A stretch of DNA of 20,035 nt from DASSBR01 sp035701285 (GCA_035701285.1 DASSNT010000031.1:1-20035), one strand, 5' to 3'. Shown: positions 1 to 8,464, counted from the first letter of the stretch. Notes: generated by a model not told the origin, from the sequence alone. Numbers and translations are program-made.

Positions 1-73
1 GCACCGGTGTGCCGGCTTCCGCTTGCTTCAAAATCCCCAAAATCTGGCGGTCACTGAATCGAGACTTCCTCAC
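1..73 (-). CDS. IS3-family transposase OrfA, N-terminal part only (runs off left edge)
   Basis: Read on the minus strand from a GTG at 73-71, the edge encodes 24 residues beginning MRKSRFSDRQILGILKQAEA, the typical start of the helix-turn-helix OrfA protein of IS3-family elements (IS407/IS51-like groups). OrfA binds the element ends and is normally fused to the DDE-integrase OrfB by programmed -1 frameshifting. A strong Shine-Dalgarno (AGGAGG, minus strand, about 6 nt before the GTG) supports this start. Only the first quarter of OrfA is inside the window, so whether the element is intact cannot be judged. The family call rests on the N-terminal motif alone but is a close match. Confidence 0.78.
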   Translation of the reverse strand, partial: MRKSRFSDRQILGILKQAEAGTPV

Positions 74-145
74 GTAGAACCTCCTCATCTCATTGAAGAA
101 AATTCTACTTCTGATCGCCGTTATTTTCCGGGAGGATTACCGTTT
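1..145 (-). mobile_element. Terminal part of an IS3-family insertion sequence
   Basis: The start of orfA together with the roughly 70 bp before it (74 to about 145) forms the left end of an IS3-family element whose body lies outside the window to the left. The upstream leader has a block GGTAATCCTCCCGG (minus strand, near 142-129) that resembles the terminal repeats of this family as I remember them. The exact element boundary is uncertain, because only one end is present and no target duplication can be compared. The boundary at about 145 is an estimate. Confidence 0.5.
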
Positions 146-152
146 ATCACCC

Positions 153-181
153 TTGACAGGTTATGAACGCGCTGCCAGAGT
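153..181 (+). promoter_or_regulatory. Candidate promoter with a consensus -35 box just outside the IS end
   Basis: A perfect TTGACA lies at 153-158, followed after 17 bp by CAGAGT at 176-181, a poor -10 (3 of 6 matches). It points toward the sensor gene at 213. An imperfect inverted repeat, AGGTTA ... TAACCT, overlaps the spacer and the -10 region and could be an operator or chance. The weak -10 keeps confidence low. Confidence 0.25.
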
Positions 182-212
182 AACCTCTTAATTAACGCTA
201 AAGGGTTATTTC

Positions 213-1637
213 TTGACCAGCTATAAATCCCTACGGCTCGCTTGTCTGCGGCAGGCTATGGCCGTCTTTGTGCTGGCCGCAGCCGCTGTTGTGTTGTGCC
301 CGGCGACGCAGGCCGCGACTTCATCCGCGTCCGCCCGAGCACCCGCCATCTCTTCCCAGGGCGACACTGCCGGGCCGGCCCCGGCGATGCGGATTCGCAT
401 TAACCGCGCGTCGCATTTGTTGACCGGCCCGTGGCGCTTCCACCTTGGTGACGATATGCGCTGGGCCGCGCCGGACTTCGACGCTTCGCGCTGGGAAACC
501 GTCGACCTCACACCCGCGCCCGGCGCGCACGATGGCGACGTGGGTCTGACGGACTACGTACCCGGCTGGCGGGCACGCGGCCATGAAGGCTATTCCGGAT
601 ACGCGTGGTATCGCACGCGCATCAGCGTCGACGCTCCCGCCGGCACCCCGATCGCCCTGCTCGCGCCCGCGTATGTCGAGGATGCCTACCAGTTGTTCTG
701 GAACGGGACATTGATCGGCGGATCGGGCGACTTTTCGGGCGAGACGCCTGTCATTTACAGCACCAGACCGCAGGTTTTCCGTTTGCCGCCCGAGGCCGTG
801 AACGGCCACGACGCCGTCATCGCCATACGCGTCTGGATGCGTGCCGGGCTGGCCCGCGTGCCGGACGCAGGCGGTATCCACATCGCGCCCATGCTCGGCA
901 CGAGCGAAGCCATCAATGCGCAATACCAGCTGGACTGGTTGGAAACGTTCAAGGGTTACGTGGTTGAGGTCGTCGAGCCTTTCGGATTCGTGTTGCTGGC
1001 GTTGCTGGCCTGGTGCTTCCGCGCGGCGATAGCGCGCGGACGTTTTGTCCCTTGGTTGTGCGCGGCGCTGCTGGTGACCGCGGCATACAGGCTCAACCAG
1101 GCGGTTTATACCTGGACGCCGTATGAAAATTTGTCGACATACCTTGCCGTGCATTGGGCCCTGATACCGCTGGGGCTTGGGGCATGGCTTATGGCATGGC
1201 GTCATTGGTACCAGGTTGAACGTTGGCCATGGCTGACGTACGCCATCGGCGGCATTACCCTGTTGAGCGCGGTACTGGTGCTGACGCTGCCGCACGATAC
1301 TCTCGCCATGGTGCGTCCGATATGGCGTGTGCCGCTGGCCATCGTGCTGCTGGCGACTGCCATTGTCGGGCTGCGCCAACGGCAGCCGGATCGTCTGCTC
1401 ACGTTCATCACGGTGTTGTTTGTCGCGGTGAGTCAGTTCAGCGGCGAACTGGCAGCGTTGGGCGTGCCCTATATCTGGTTCCCGTTTGGCACCGGCGTCT
1501 CGCTGACGCAGTACGCCTATGCCGGCATCATCGTGGGTCTGGCCGCCTTGCTGATCCGGAGAGTGCAGCGTGTCGTAGCGAACCGGGATGTCAGTACGGA
1601 GATCAGCAGCGATAGAATCCTGTTAGATTCTCAATGA
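213..1637 (+). CDS. Orphan membrane sensor: sugar-binding-like domain plus 7TM region, no output domain
   Basis: This 474-residue protein has a basic N-terminus and a signal-like hydrophobic stretch (about residues 16-35). A jelly-roll domain resembling the glycoside hydrolase 2 sugar-binding fold follows at roughly 69-226 (LTGPWRF, a WNG turn, AIRVWM). After it come about seven membrane helices between residues 250 and 451, the layout of 7TMR-DISM type receptors. Such receptors usually continue into a GGDEF, histidine kinase or PP2C domain. Here only about 22 residues follow the last helix before the stop, so no output module exists. Either it signals through a partner or the gene is C-terminally truncated. 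The start used is a TTG at 213; an ATG at 258 is in frame just before the hydrophobic stretch and is a reasonable alternative. The gene lies next to an IS end. The ligand is unknown. Confidence 0.72.
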   Translation: MTSYKSLRLACLRQAMAVFVLAAAAVVLCPATQAATSSASARAPAISSQGDTAGPAPAMRIRINRASHLLTGPWRFHLGDDMRWAAPDFDASRWETVDLTPAPGAHDGDVGLTDYVPGWRARGHEGYSGYAWYRTRISVDAPAGTPIALLAPAYVEDAYQLFWNGTLIGGSGDFSGETPVIYSTRPQVFRLPPEAVNGHDAVIAIRVWMRAGLARVPDAGGIHIAPMLGTSEAINAQYQLDWLETFKGYVVEVVEPFGFVLLALLAWCFRAAIARGRFVPWLCAALLVTAAYRLNQAVYTWTPYENLSTYLAVHWALIPLGLGAWLMAWRHWYQVERWPWLTYAIGGITLLSAVLVLTLPHDTLAMVRPIWRVPLAIVLLATAIVGLRQRQPDRLLTFITVLFVAVSQFSGELAALGVPYIWFPFGTGVSLTQYAYAGIIVGLAALLIRRVQRVVANRDVSTEISSDRILLDSQ

Positions 1638-1694
1638 CAGTTGCGTCCATCATTGAGCCCCGCTGATATCGAGGCTGACTTAGCAGGAAAAACA

Positions 1695-1943
1695 ATGCTG
1701 CAAATGCGTCCAAACTGCGAATGTTGTGACACGGATTTACCGCCCGATTCGCAGGAGGCGATGATCTGCACGTTCGAGTGCACGTTCTGCTCACGTTGCG
1801 CCAGAGATGTTCTCCACGGCACATGCCCGAACTGCGGCGGGAACTTCAGCCCGCGCCCCGTCCGGCCTCAGCGTCTTTTGGACAAATACCCGCCGTCTGC
1901 GGACCGGGTGCTCAAACCTGGCGGCTGCGGCGACGTAGCCTGA
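1695..1943 (+). CDS. DUF1272 family small zinc-ribbon protein
   Basis: The product has 82 residues and begins MLQMRPNCECCDTDLPP, the hallmark N-terminus of DUF1272 proteins. Eight cysteines (C8, C10, C11, C25, C29, C32, C35 and a C44-P-N-C47 pair) provide metal-ligand pairs typical of a small zinc ribbon. No biochemical role is established for the family. The ATG at 1695 is preferred over an upstream ATG at 1641 because it matches the conserved family start and has an AGGAAA Shine-Dalgarno about 6 nt upstream. It starts 57 bp after the sensor gene and could be cotranscribed with it. The tail after about residue 60 is unremarkable. Convergent with the tricorn-like gene. Confidence 0.85.
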   Translation: MLQMRPNCECCDTDLPPDSQEAMICTFECTFCSRCARDVLHGTCPNCGGNFSPRPVRPQRLLDKYPPSADRVLKPGGCGDVA

Positions 1944-1946
1944 CAA

Positions 1947-1980
1947 GTCGCCTGAACCAGCCTGGCGACCTCTCGGTTTT
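1947..1980 (+). terminator. Weak hairpin between convergent genes
   Basis: GTCGCC (1947-1952) pairs with GGCGAC (1964-1969) around an 11-nt loop, and a short T-run (TTTT, 1977-1980) follows 7 nt later. It sits in the 51-bp gap between DUF1272 and the convergent protease gene. Stem length and T-run spacing are poor for an intrinsic terminator, so this is only a candidate. Confidence 0.3.
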
Positions 1981-1994
1981 CCGTCTCCTGTCTT

Positions 1995-4900
1995 TTAATC
2001 CGCCGGCGGCAGCGTCGGGTTGTAATCCGGATATGGCGGTTTTTCGTACTTCGGCAGCGGATGCTCGCGCAGCTTCTGCATCAGCACCTCGACCGCCTTT
2101 TCGAGCTGCGGATCGTGGCCCTGGCGCACCCGTTCCGGGTCCTGCCAGACTTCGATATCCGGCGCGATGCCATGGTTCTCGACTTCCCATTTGCCGTGTA
2201 ATCCGTAAATCGCCCAGCGCGGCGCTGTGACGAAGCCGCCATCCATGAGCTGCGGATAGTTGCCGATGCCGACCAGCCCGCCCCAGGTGCGCACGCCGAT
2301 CAGCGGGCCGATGTCCGCCTTGCGGAAGTACCAGGGCAGCGCGTCGCCGCCGGAGCCGGCGAACTGGTTGATCAACAGCGCTTTCGGCCCCTGGATCGCC
2401 TGCGTCGGCTCGGTGTAGCTCTCGCCTTCGCGCGCCATGACCAGGCTCATCACCGGCCGGCGCAGGTAGTCGATAATGTAGTCGGCCAGCTGCCCGCCGT
2501 GGTTAAAGCGCTCGTCGATTACCGCGCCCTGCTTGTCGGTCTGCGCAAAGAAATAGCGGTTGAAGCTGGTAAAGCCGCCGGTCGCGGTATCGGGCAGATG
2601 CACGTACGCCAGCTTGCCGTCGCTGAGCTCGTCCACCTTGCGCATATTGCTCTCGATCCAGTTGAGATGCCGCAGCTTGAACTCGTCGTCGATCGGCACG
2701 ACCGTGACTTGCCTCGAATCGCTGCCGTCGGCGCGCGGCCCGACCGTCAGCACGACCTGTTCGCCGACGGTATCCTGGAACGGACGATACAGATTGTCCG
2801 GCGCGTGCAGCGGTTTGCCATTGACGGCGAGCAGATATTCACCTGCCTTGACGTTCACGCCCGGCTGCGTCAGCGGCGCGTGCAGGTCCGGGTTCCAGTT
2901 TTCGCCGGTGTAGATTTTCGCAAAGCGGTAGCGGCCGTGATCAACCGTATAGTCCGCGCCGAGGAGGCCGACCTTGATCTTCGGCTGGTCCGGTTCCGCG
3001 CCGCCGCCGACGAACATGTGCCCGACCGACATGTACGCGAGCATCTTGCGGAACAGGAAGTTCAGATCCTCGCGGCTGGCGATGCCGGGCAGGTACACGG
3101 CGAAGCGTTTCTCGGCCTTGGCGATGTCGTAGCCGTGATAGTTTGGGTCGTAAAAGAAATCCCGCTCGATCCGCCAGATTTCGTGATACATCTGCGCCCA
3201 CTCGGCGTGCGGCACCACATGAATCTTCATGCCGTCCGTGTTCAGCTTGCCGTCGCCCGGCTTCGGCGGCTCGTCGGTCTTGGCAATGAACCACGCGTGA
3301 TGCGTCTCGTACAGCATCTTGCTGCCGTCGGCGGACAACGCGAAGCCGCTGACGCCGTCGAGCAGCTTCTCCGTCTTGCGCTTGTCGAGGTCGAACTTCT
3401 GCAGCTTCAGCGAGGGCTCGCCAAAGCTCGGCACCTGCGCCGCTTCCAGCAGGAACAACTCGCCCGCCTTGCCCGCTTGCATGCCGACGTAATTCGCCGC
3501 TTCGATCGGCAGCGCCAGGGTCCGCTGCAGAATGCCGTCGAAGTCGATGCGCACCGGCTTCGGCTTGTCGGCCTTCTTGTCGCCCTTGTCGTCGTCATGC
3601 TTGTCCGAATCCGCCTTGCCCTTTTCCTCGTCGCTTTCCGGCTTCAACGGCGACGACAAGTCCTTGCGCAGCACCGCGACGTACACGCTGCGCGTAACCG
3701 GATGCGCTTCGCTGGTCATGTTCAGCCAGCCGGTGGTCAGGCCCATGTCGGTGCTGGCGGTGAAATAGAGGTACTTGCCGCTCCGGTCGAAACTCGGATA
3801 CAGGCAGTCGCTCATGCCGTCGGTGACCTGCGTCGCGCGCTCGTCTTCGAGCGAATAAACGAATACCGCGCGCAGGTGATTCGGCAGTTGCTTGGTGTAG
3901 GCCAGCCAGCGGCTGTCCGGCGCCCACACGACGTCGAACTCGTGCAGCGGCGTGTCGAAGCGGTCGGTATCCACCTTGACCGGTTCCCGGTCGTCAAGAT
4001 CGACGTACCACAGGTTCAGGCGTTTGTCGGCGTACGCGATCTTCTTGCTGTCCGGCGACCAGACCGGCGTATAGAAGAACGACGGCGGCGTGCCGAGCTT
4101 GATCTTGCGCGGCGGCTTCAAGCCGTCCTGGCTGCGGATGTAAAGCGCGTATTCCCCGGAAGCGTCGGAAAAATAGGCGATCCACCTGCCGTCCGGCGAC
4201 CACGCCGGGTCGCGCTCGGCGGCGCCGGGCGTGCGGGTGATGTTGCGTACGTCACCCTTTTCCGCCGGTACCGTCAGGATTTCCCCGTGCGCCTCGAATA
4301 CAGCGCGCTGGCCGGTCGAGGAAATGCCGGCGTTGAGGATCTCCTCGGCAACCTTTTTAAACTGCGGCCGCGTCTCCGGCAGCGGGCTGGTGACGGTCAC
4401 GCGCACCGGCTTGCTGGTGTGCGCCGCAAGGTCGTACAAATGCAGCGCGCCCATCTGCGAATAGACGATCGCCCCCGGGCCGGCCGACGCCGAGTCGATG
4501 TTGAAACCGTCGTTTTCGACGAGCTGCGTCACCTTGCCGCTCTGCGTGTCGTAGGCGAACAGCGTGTCCGGCCCGTTGCGGTCGGACAGAAAATAGACGG
4601 TGTCGCCGACCCACATCGGGTTGCTGTCGTTGGAGTTGTCGCGCGGAATCTTCGTCACGTGCGAATCCGAAAGCCGGGCAATCAAGATCGGCGTCGTCTG
4701 CCCGCCGCGATACAGCCGCCAGTCCGGCTCCCACTGAAACACCGGGCTGTAGGCAATGCGCGTGCCGTCGGGCGAATACGATCCGTCTTCCGCCATCGGC
4801 AGCGGCAGTGCCTGCGGCAGGCCGCCGGCGAGCGCGACCACGTACAGCTTGTTCGAGTCGTTGGCGCTGGCGCGATGCGAGCGCACCAGCACGCCCTTGC

Positions 4901-5249
4901 CGTCCGGCGTCCAGGCCACCACCGTGTCACCGTCCGGATGCCAGGTCAGCCGCTTCGGCTGGCCGCCCGCCGCCGGCACGACATAGGCGTCGTAATTGCC
5001 GTCGACATTGGCGCTGTACGCGATCCACTTGCCATCCGGCGAGAACAGCGGATCCACGGCGTTCGCCGGCCCGCCGACCAGCAGTTCCGCATCGCCGCCC
5101 GCGCGAGGAACGGTCCAGATATCGCCGCCATAAGCGAACGCGATCTGCGTCTTCGACAACGTCGGCGTCTGCAACAGCAGCGGTGCGTCGGTCGCGCCGA
5201 AGCAAAGGCCGGAGAAAAGCAGCAAAGTGGCAGTGAGAACCGTGCGCAT
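1995..5249 (-). CDS. Tricorn-like protease, S41 family, exported (copy 1)
   Basis: An exported tricorn protease homologue of 1084 residues. A signal peptide (RTVLTATLLLFSGLCFG) is followed by beta-propeller domains with many PD40 repeats (SPDGKWIAY, SPDGRWIAY, SPDSKKIAY). A very charged Lys/Asp linker lies near residues 535-570, then the catalytic part: helical C1 domain (about 695-750), PDZ (about 768-860) and C2 (about 870-1040). Aligned to the known tricorn tetrad Ser-His/Ser/Glu, I see His744, Ser966 (in AGSGGDA) and Glu1024 (in VENHG). The residue before the His is Gly (SVGH), and the residue after the nucleophile is Gly rather than the Asp known to favour basic P1 residues. Probably degrades peptides in the periplasm. 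The ATG at 5249 is chosen because a GGAGG lies 6 nt upstream; the ATG at 5255 would abut that GGAGG directly. Long for S41 but normal for tricorn. Confidence 0.9.
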   Translation of the reverse strand: MRTVLTATLLLFSGLCFGATDAPLLLQTPTLSKTQIAFAYGGDIWTVPRAGGDAELLVGGPANAVDPLFSPDGKWIAYSANVDGNYDAYVVPAAGGQPKRLTWHPDGDTVVAWTPDGKGVLVRSHRASANDSNKLYVVALAGGLPQALPLPMAEDGSYSPDGTRIAYSPVFQWEPDWRLYRGGQTTPILIARLSDSHVTKIPRDNSNDSNPMWVGDTVYFLSDRNGPDTLFAYDTQSGKVTQLVENDGFNIDSASAGPGAIVYSQMGALHLYDLAAHTSKPVRVTVTSPLPETRPQFKKVAEEILNAGISSTGQRAVFEAHGEILTVPAEKGDVRNITRTPGAAERDPAWSPDGRWIAYFSDASGEYALYIRSQDGLKPPRKIKLGTPPSFFYTPVWSPDSKKIAYADKRLNLWYVDLDDREPVKVDTDRFDTPLHEFDVVWAPDSRWLAYTKQLPNHLRAVFVYSLEDERATQVTDGMSDCLYPSFDRSGKYLYFTASTDMGLTTGWLNMTSEAHPVTRSVYVAVLRKDLSSPLKPESDEEKGKADSDKHDDDKGDKKADKPKPVRIDFDGILQRTLALPIEAANYVGMQAGKAGELFLLEAAQVPSFGEPSLKLQKFDLDKRKTEKLLDGVSGFALSADGSKMLYETHHAWFIAKTDEPPKPGDGKLNTDGMKIHVVPHAEWAQMYHEIWRIERDFFYDPNYHGYDIAKAEKRFAVYLPGIASREDLNFLFRKMLAYMSVGHMFVGGGAEPDQPKIKVGLLGADYTVDHGRYRFAKIYTGENWNPDLHAPLTQPGVNVKAGEYLLAVNGKPLHAPDNLYRPFQDTVGEQVVLTVGPRADGSDSRQVTVVPIDDEFKLRHLNWIESNMRKVDELSDGKLAYVHLPDTATGGFTSFNRYFFAQTDKQGAVIDERFNHGGQLADYIIDYLRRPVMSLVMAREGESYTEPTQAIQGPKALLINQFAGSGGDALPWYFRKADIGPLIGVRTWGGLVGIGNYPQLMDGGFVTAPRWAIYGLHGKWEVENHGIAPDIEVWQDPERVRQGHDPQLEKAVEVLMQKLREHPLPKYEKPPYPDYNPTLPPAD

Positions 5250-5479
5250 AACCATCCTCCAGACGGCTTCAAGGCGGGACTAGATTGAGTTTATGCAAAA
5301 TTGCAGAAGTCTGCTACGCTCAAGCCGGTCGTCGGCTGACGGGGCGCAACCGCCTGGATTTCGCGTCAACCGCAGGATATTCCGGAAATCTGGCCGGCAG
5401 CCGGCGCCAGGAGAAGGATCGATGGCTGGAATGGGCAGTAAATGGCGATTCTGCCAGCACGGAACGGAGCAATGAAACA

Positions 5480-5962
5480 ATGAGCCAAGCAAAAAATACG
5501 ATTTGCCTTTGGTACGATGGCGGGGCCGAGGAAGCGGCGCATTTCTACGCCAGCACCTTCCCCGATTCATCCGTTGTCGCGGTGCATCGAGCACCAGGAG
5601 ATTTCCCTTCCGGAAAGGAGGGGGACGTACTGACGGTCGAATTTGTCGTGATGGGGATTCCCTGCCTCGGACTCAATGGCGGACCCGCCTTCAAGCATAA
5701 CGAATCATTCTCGTTTCAGGTCGCAACGGCCGACCAGGCCGAAACCGACCGTTACTGGAACGCGATCGTCGGCAACGGCGGCGAAGAGAGTGCGTGCGGC
5801 TGGTGCAAGGACAAATGGGGCCTCTCCTGGCAAATTACGCCGGTGGCTTTGACAAAAGCGGTAACCGACCCCGATCGGGCGGCGGCCAAGCGCGCGTTCG
5901 ATGCGATGATGGAGATGACAAAGATCGACATCGCTACCATCGAGGCGGCACATCGCGGCTGA
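5480..5962 (+). CDS. VOC-superfamily PhnB-like protein (3-demethylubiquinone 3-methyltransferase-like domain)
   Basis: A 160-residue protein with the glyoxalase/bleomycin-resistance (VOC) fold as found in the PhnB / 3-demethylubiquinone-9 3-methyltransferase-like family. Signatures are ICLWYDGGAEEAAHFYASTF at the start, GLNGGPAFKHNESFSF in the middle, and CGWCKDKWGLSWQITP before the C-terminal helix. These proteins usually form metal-containing dimers, but most have no assigned substrate, and the methyltransferase name is an old family label. The reading frame is open upstream to 5285, but the family start is the ATG at 5480, with GGAG (5466-5469) about 10 nt upstream. It is divergent from the tricorn-like gene, with a 230-bp intergenic region. 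Confidence 0.87.
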   Translation: MSQAKNTICLWYDGGAEEAAHFYASTFPDSSVVAVHRAPGDFPSGKEGDVLTVEFVVMGIPCLGLNGGPAFKHNESFSFQVATADQAETDRYWNAIVGNGGEESACGWCKDKWGLSWQITPVALTKAVTDPDRAAAKRAFDAMMEMTKIDIATIEAAHRG

Positions 5963-6061
5963 AGCGGGTAGTGACACACTGAGCTCGGAGTCAGTCCGCG
6001 TGTTGTAACAGTCGCAACGACAGCTTCGCCTCTCCACGCGTATCCGCCGTATACGTCCGAC

Positions 6062-7225
6062 ATGGCTGAAATTCTCGAGTCCGTTCCGCGTCGCCGATGG
6101 CTGCGACGCGTGATGATTGCCTTAACGCTCGCTGCAATCCTCCTGGTGCTGTTCGGCGTGCCGTGGTGGACGTTGCTTGCCGCAGGGAATCAGTGGCCGG
6201 GCGCTGTTTTTATTGGCGCGACCGTCGCGGTGGCTGTTGCCCTGGCCGCGTTCCTCCCCTTGATGTACTTCGGGCACCGCAAGCATCGCGACTGGGCGGC
6301 GCGGGTCGGCGACATGATTCTCGGCGTGGCCTGGGTGCTGTTCGCGTGGTCGGTGCTCGGCAACATTTTGCGGCTGGGATTGGCGCTGGGTGGTGTGGCC
6401 GATCCGCTGCGCTCGCGGGTCGTCACGGCCGCGGTCGTCGTGGTGTCGGCGGGGCTGATGGTGTGGGGCTGGTTCGAGGCGATGCGCGTGCCGCGTGTCC
6501 GCTACGTGCGGGTGCCGGTTGACGGGCTCGATCCGCGGCTGCACGGTCTGCGGATCGTGCAACTCAGCGATATTCATTACGGGCCGATCGATCGGACGGT
6601 TTGGGCGCAGCGCGTGGTCACCGCCGTGAATTCGCTCGATGCCGATATCGTCTGCATTACCGGCGATCTCGCCGACGGCACGGTGGCGCAGCGGCGTGGT
6701 CAGGCGGCATCGCTGGGGCACGTGCGCGCCCGGCTGGCCAGGGTCTACGCGCCGGGCAATCACGAGCATTACAGCGAGCCGCGCGAGTGGCTCGACTACG
6801 TGAACGGGCTGGGCTGGAAGCCGTTGTGCAACCGCCACGTCACGGTCCGGCGCGGTGGCGCGGCCCTGGTCATCGCCGGCATTGATGACGCGAGCACGGC
6901 ACCGACCAGTGAAGCCGACCTGGACGCCGCGCTCGCGGGCGCCGATGAGCGTCTGCCCGTACTCCTGCTGGCGCACCAGCCGAAGCAGGTCGAGGCCGCC
7001 GCCGCGCGCGGCGTGGCATTGCAGCTCGCCGGCCACACCCACGGCGGCCAGATCTGGCCGTTCGGGTTGATCGTGCGTCTGGCCCAGCCGTCGATCGCGG
7101 GCCTCACCCGTCACGGCGAACGGACCTGGCTTTACACCAGCCGCGGCACGGGCTTCTGGGGGCCGCCGCTGCGCATTTTCGAACCCAGCGAGATAACGGT
7201 GTTGATGCTGGCGGGTACCGCGTAG
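6062..7225 (+). CDS. Membrane-anchored metallophosphoesterase (YkuE/YaeI-like)
   Basis: The 387-residue product has about four N-terminal membrane helices (residues ~17-145) and a C-terminal calcineurin-like phosphoesterase domain. Metal-binding motifs are complete and in order: D170-x-H172 (SDIHYG), G-D202 (TGDLADG), G-N233-H234-E, H305 (LLAHQP) and G-H325-T-H327-G-G. This arrangement is shared with the YkuE/YaeI class, in which characterised members act on phospholipid-linked or nucleotide phosphoesters; the actual substrate is unknown here. The phosphoesterase domain follows the last helix directly. The ATG at 6062 has no strong Shine-Dalgarno, but the protein begins normally there. It ends 9 bp before the convergent acyltransferase gene. 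Confidence 0.92.
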   Translation: MAEILESVPRRRWLRRVMIALTLAAILLVLFGVPWWTLLAAGNQWPGAVFIGATVAVAVALAAFLPLMYFGHRKHRDWAARVGDMILGVAWVLFAWSVLGNILRLGLALGGVADPLRSRVVTAAVVVVSAGLMVWGWFEAMRVPRVRYVRVPVDGLDPRLHGLRIVQLSDIHYGPIDRTVWAQRVVTAVNSLDADIVCITGDLADGTVAQRRGQAASLGHVRARLARVYAPGNHEHYSEPREWLDYVNGLGWKPLCNRHVTVRRGGAALVIAGIDDASTAPTSEADLDAALAGADERLPVLLLAHQPKQVEAAAARGVALQLAGHTHGGQIWPFGLIVRLAQPSIAGLTRHGERTWLYTSRGTGFWGPPLRIFEPSEITVLMLAGTA

Positions 7226-7234
7226 GGATTTTGG

Positions 7235-8464
7235 CTAACGCGTAGCCAGGTTATGCAGCACTCCGGTGTCCACAAGGCGTTTCCACACCTTGTCGTGCAC
7301 GTGGGTTGCGAATGTTGCCGTGAGGTGATGCTTGTTGCGCCAGACGACAATGCCGTCGATGATCGTCTGGCATACCGGCGCCCGCGGGCAGATCACCGGA
7401 TTAATGTTCAGCTCGTATACGTTCGCGTACCGCACGGCCAACGTCCGATAAAAGGCGTCGCTCAACGGTTTCTCGATCGGCACCATCACCAGGCAGTCGT
7501 TCGCATTGTGCGTACCTGACAGGCAGTCGGCAGGGTCCAGTTCGCCGCTGCCCATGATGCTGTCGATAATCAAAGCCCGGGCGCCCGCCGCACGGATTTC
7601 ATGAAGGGTCTGAGTCATCGTCCGGAGGTTGAGTTCGGCGAGTGAATCTTTCGAACCATCGCTGGCCCCGAACTTGTCCCGCCACCAAGCGTTGTCGCGC
7701 GGTTTTTGCACGAGCACGACTATGTCGGTACCAAGCTTGGGCAGCACGTTCTTATACCAGTCCGCTCTCGCCGCGTCGCACCTCTTCTGCTCTTTCGCCG
7801 GCCAGCGAAGATTCTTGACGCCTGCCTGCCAGGAGCAGGCGATGACGATATTAAGCGACAGCGTAAAATCGTGCTCTTTGGCGAGCTTGATGAACATCGG
7901 GGCGAGCATCCGCGCGTTGCTGTCGCCTACCAGGGTGATGTGCGGTCCACTACCTTTTACAACTACGCAGCTGATTAAATCCGACGGCGTGCAAAAGAGG
8001 TCCGGCGGCCCTCTGTCGTCGGCCACTTCCTGCCAGTCAATATCGGGAGGCACTGGCGTGTTCTGATCCAGGCCCATCTCGGGCAGCATCAGGATGGAGC
8101 TTGAGGCCGTTCCGGTTGCAGTTATCAGTGCGGGCTGGTTCGCTCGCGTGAGGACTGTCGGAATGGCGGTGACCGCCACGACAACGCTGGTCGCCAGGCC
8201 GGCAATAATGGTGCCCCAGCGAAACTGGCCAAGAATGTTTGACTGGCGGATCGGCATTTCCAGCACCTGGTACGAGAGCGCAGCCAAAGCCGTGCCGAGC
8301 CCGGCGGCCAGCGCCGCGATGACAACAGGACGTGTGTCCAGCATGGTCAGCAGCGCGAGCATCACGGGCCAATGCCACAGGTAAGTGCCGTAGGAGATAC
8401 GCCCGAGATAAACCGGCAGCGGGAGCGAGAGCAGGCGTGCCAACCCTCCGTTTACGGGCGCCAT
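7235..8464 (-). CDS. OafA-type acyltransferase, C-terminal part with SGNH domain (fragment of a broken gene)
   Basis: This 409-residue frame carries the last membrane helices of an acyltransferase-3 protein (YLGRISYGTYLWHWPVM, then further helices) followed by an extracytoplasmic SGNH esterase-like domain. The Ser of block I is S182 (VGDSNARML). At the C-terminal block, where the Asp-x-x-His pair is expected, the sequence is WRNKHHLTATF, so Asn appears to stand where the catalytic Asp would be. The N-terminal half of the same gene is encoded just upstream in another frame (8452-9009), overlapping by 13 bp. In intact relatives (about 640-700 residues) both halves form one polypeptide that O-acylates cell-surface polysaccharide. 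The ATG at 8464 falls inside what should be a membrane region, so this frame is unlikely to be a natural start. Confidence 0.8.
   Translation of the reverse strand: MAPVNGGLARLLSLPLPVYLGRISYGTYLWHWPVMLALLTMLDTRPVVIAALAAGLGTALAALSYQVLEMPIRQSNILGQFRWGTIIAGLATSVVVAVTAIPTVLTRANQPALITATGTASSSILMLPEMGLDQNTPVPPDIDWQEVADDRGPPDLFCTPSDLISCVVVKGSGPHITLVGDSNARMLAPMFIKLAKEHDFTLSLNIVIACSWQAGVKNLRWPAKEQKRCDAARADWYKNVLPKLGTDIVVLVQKPRDNAWWRDKFGASDGSKDSLAELNLRTMTQTLHEIRAAGARALIIDSIMGSGELDPADCLSGTHNANDCLVMVPIEKPLSDAFYRTLAVRYANVYELNINPVICPRAPVCQTIIDGIVVWRNKHHLTATFATHVHDKVWKRLVDTGVLHNLATR

Noticed and set aside
5285..5479. A 65-residue N-terminal extension of the VOC protein
   Set aside because: The extension is in frame, but the family signature begins exactly at the ATG at 5480, which also has a Shine-Dalgarno. 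The extension has no similarity to any domain I recognise.
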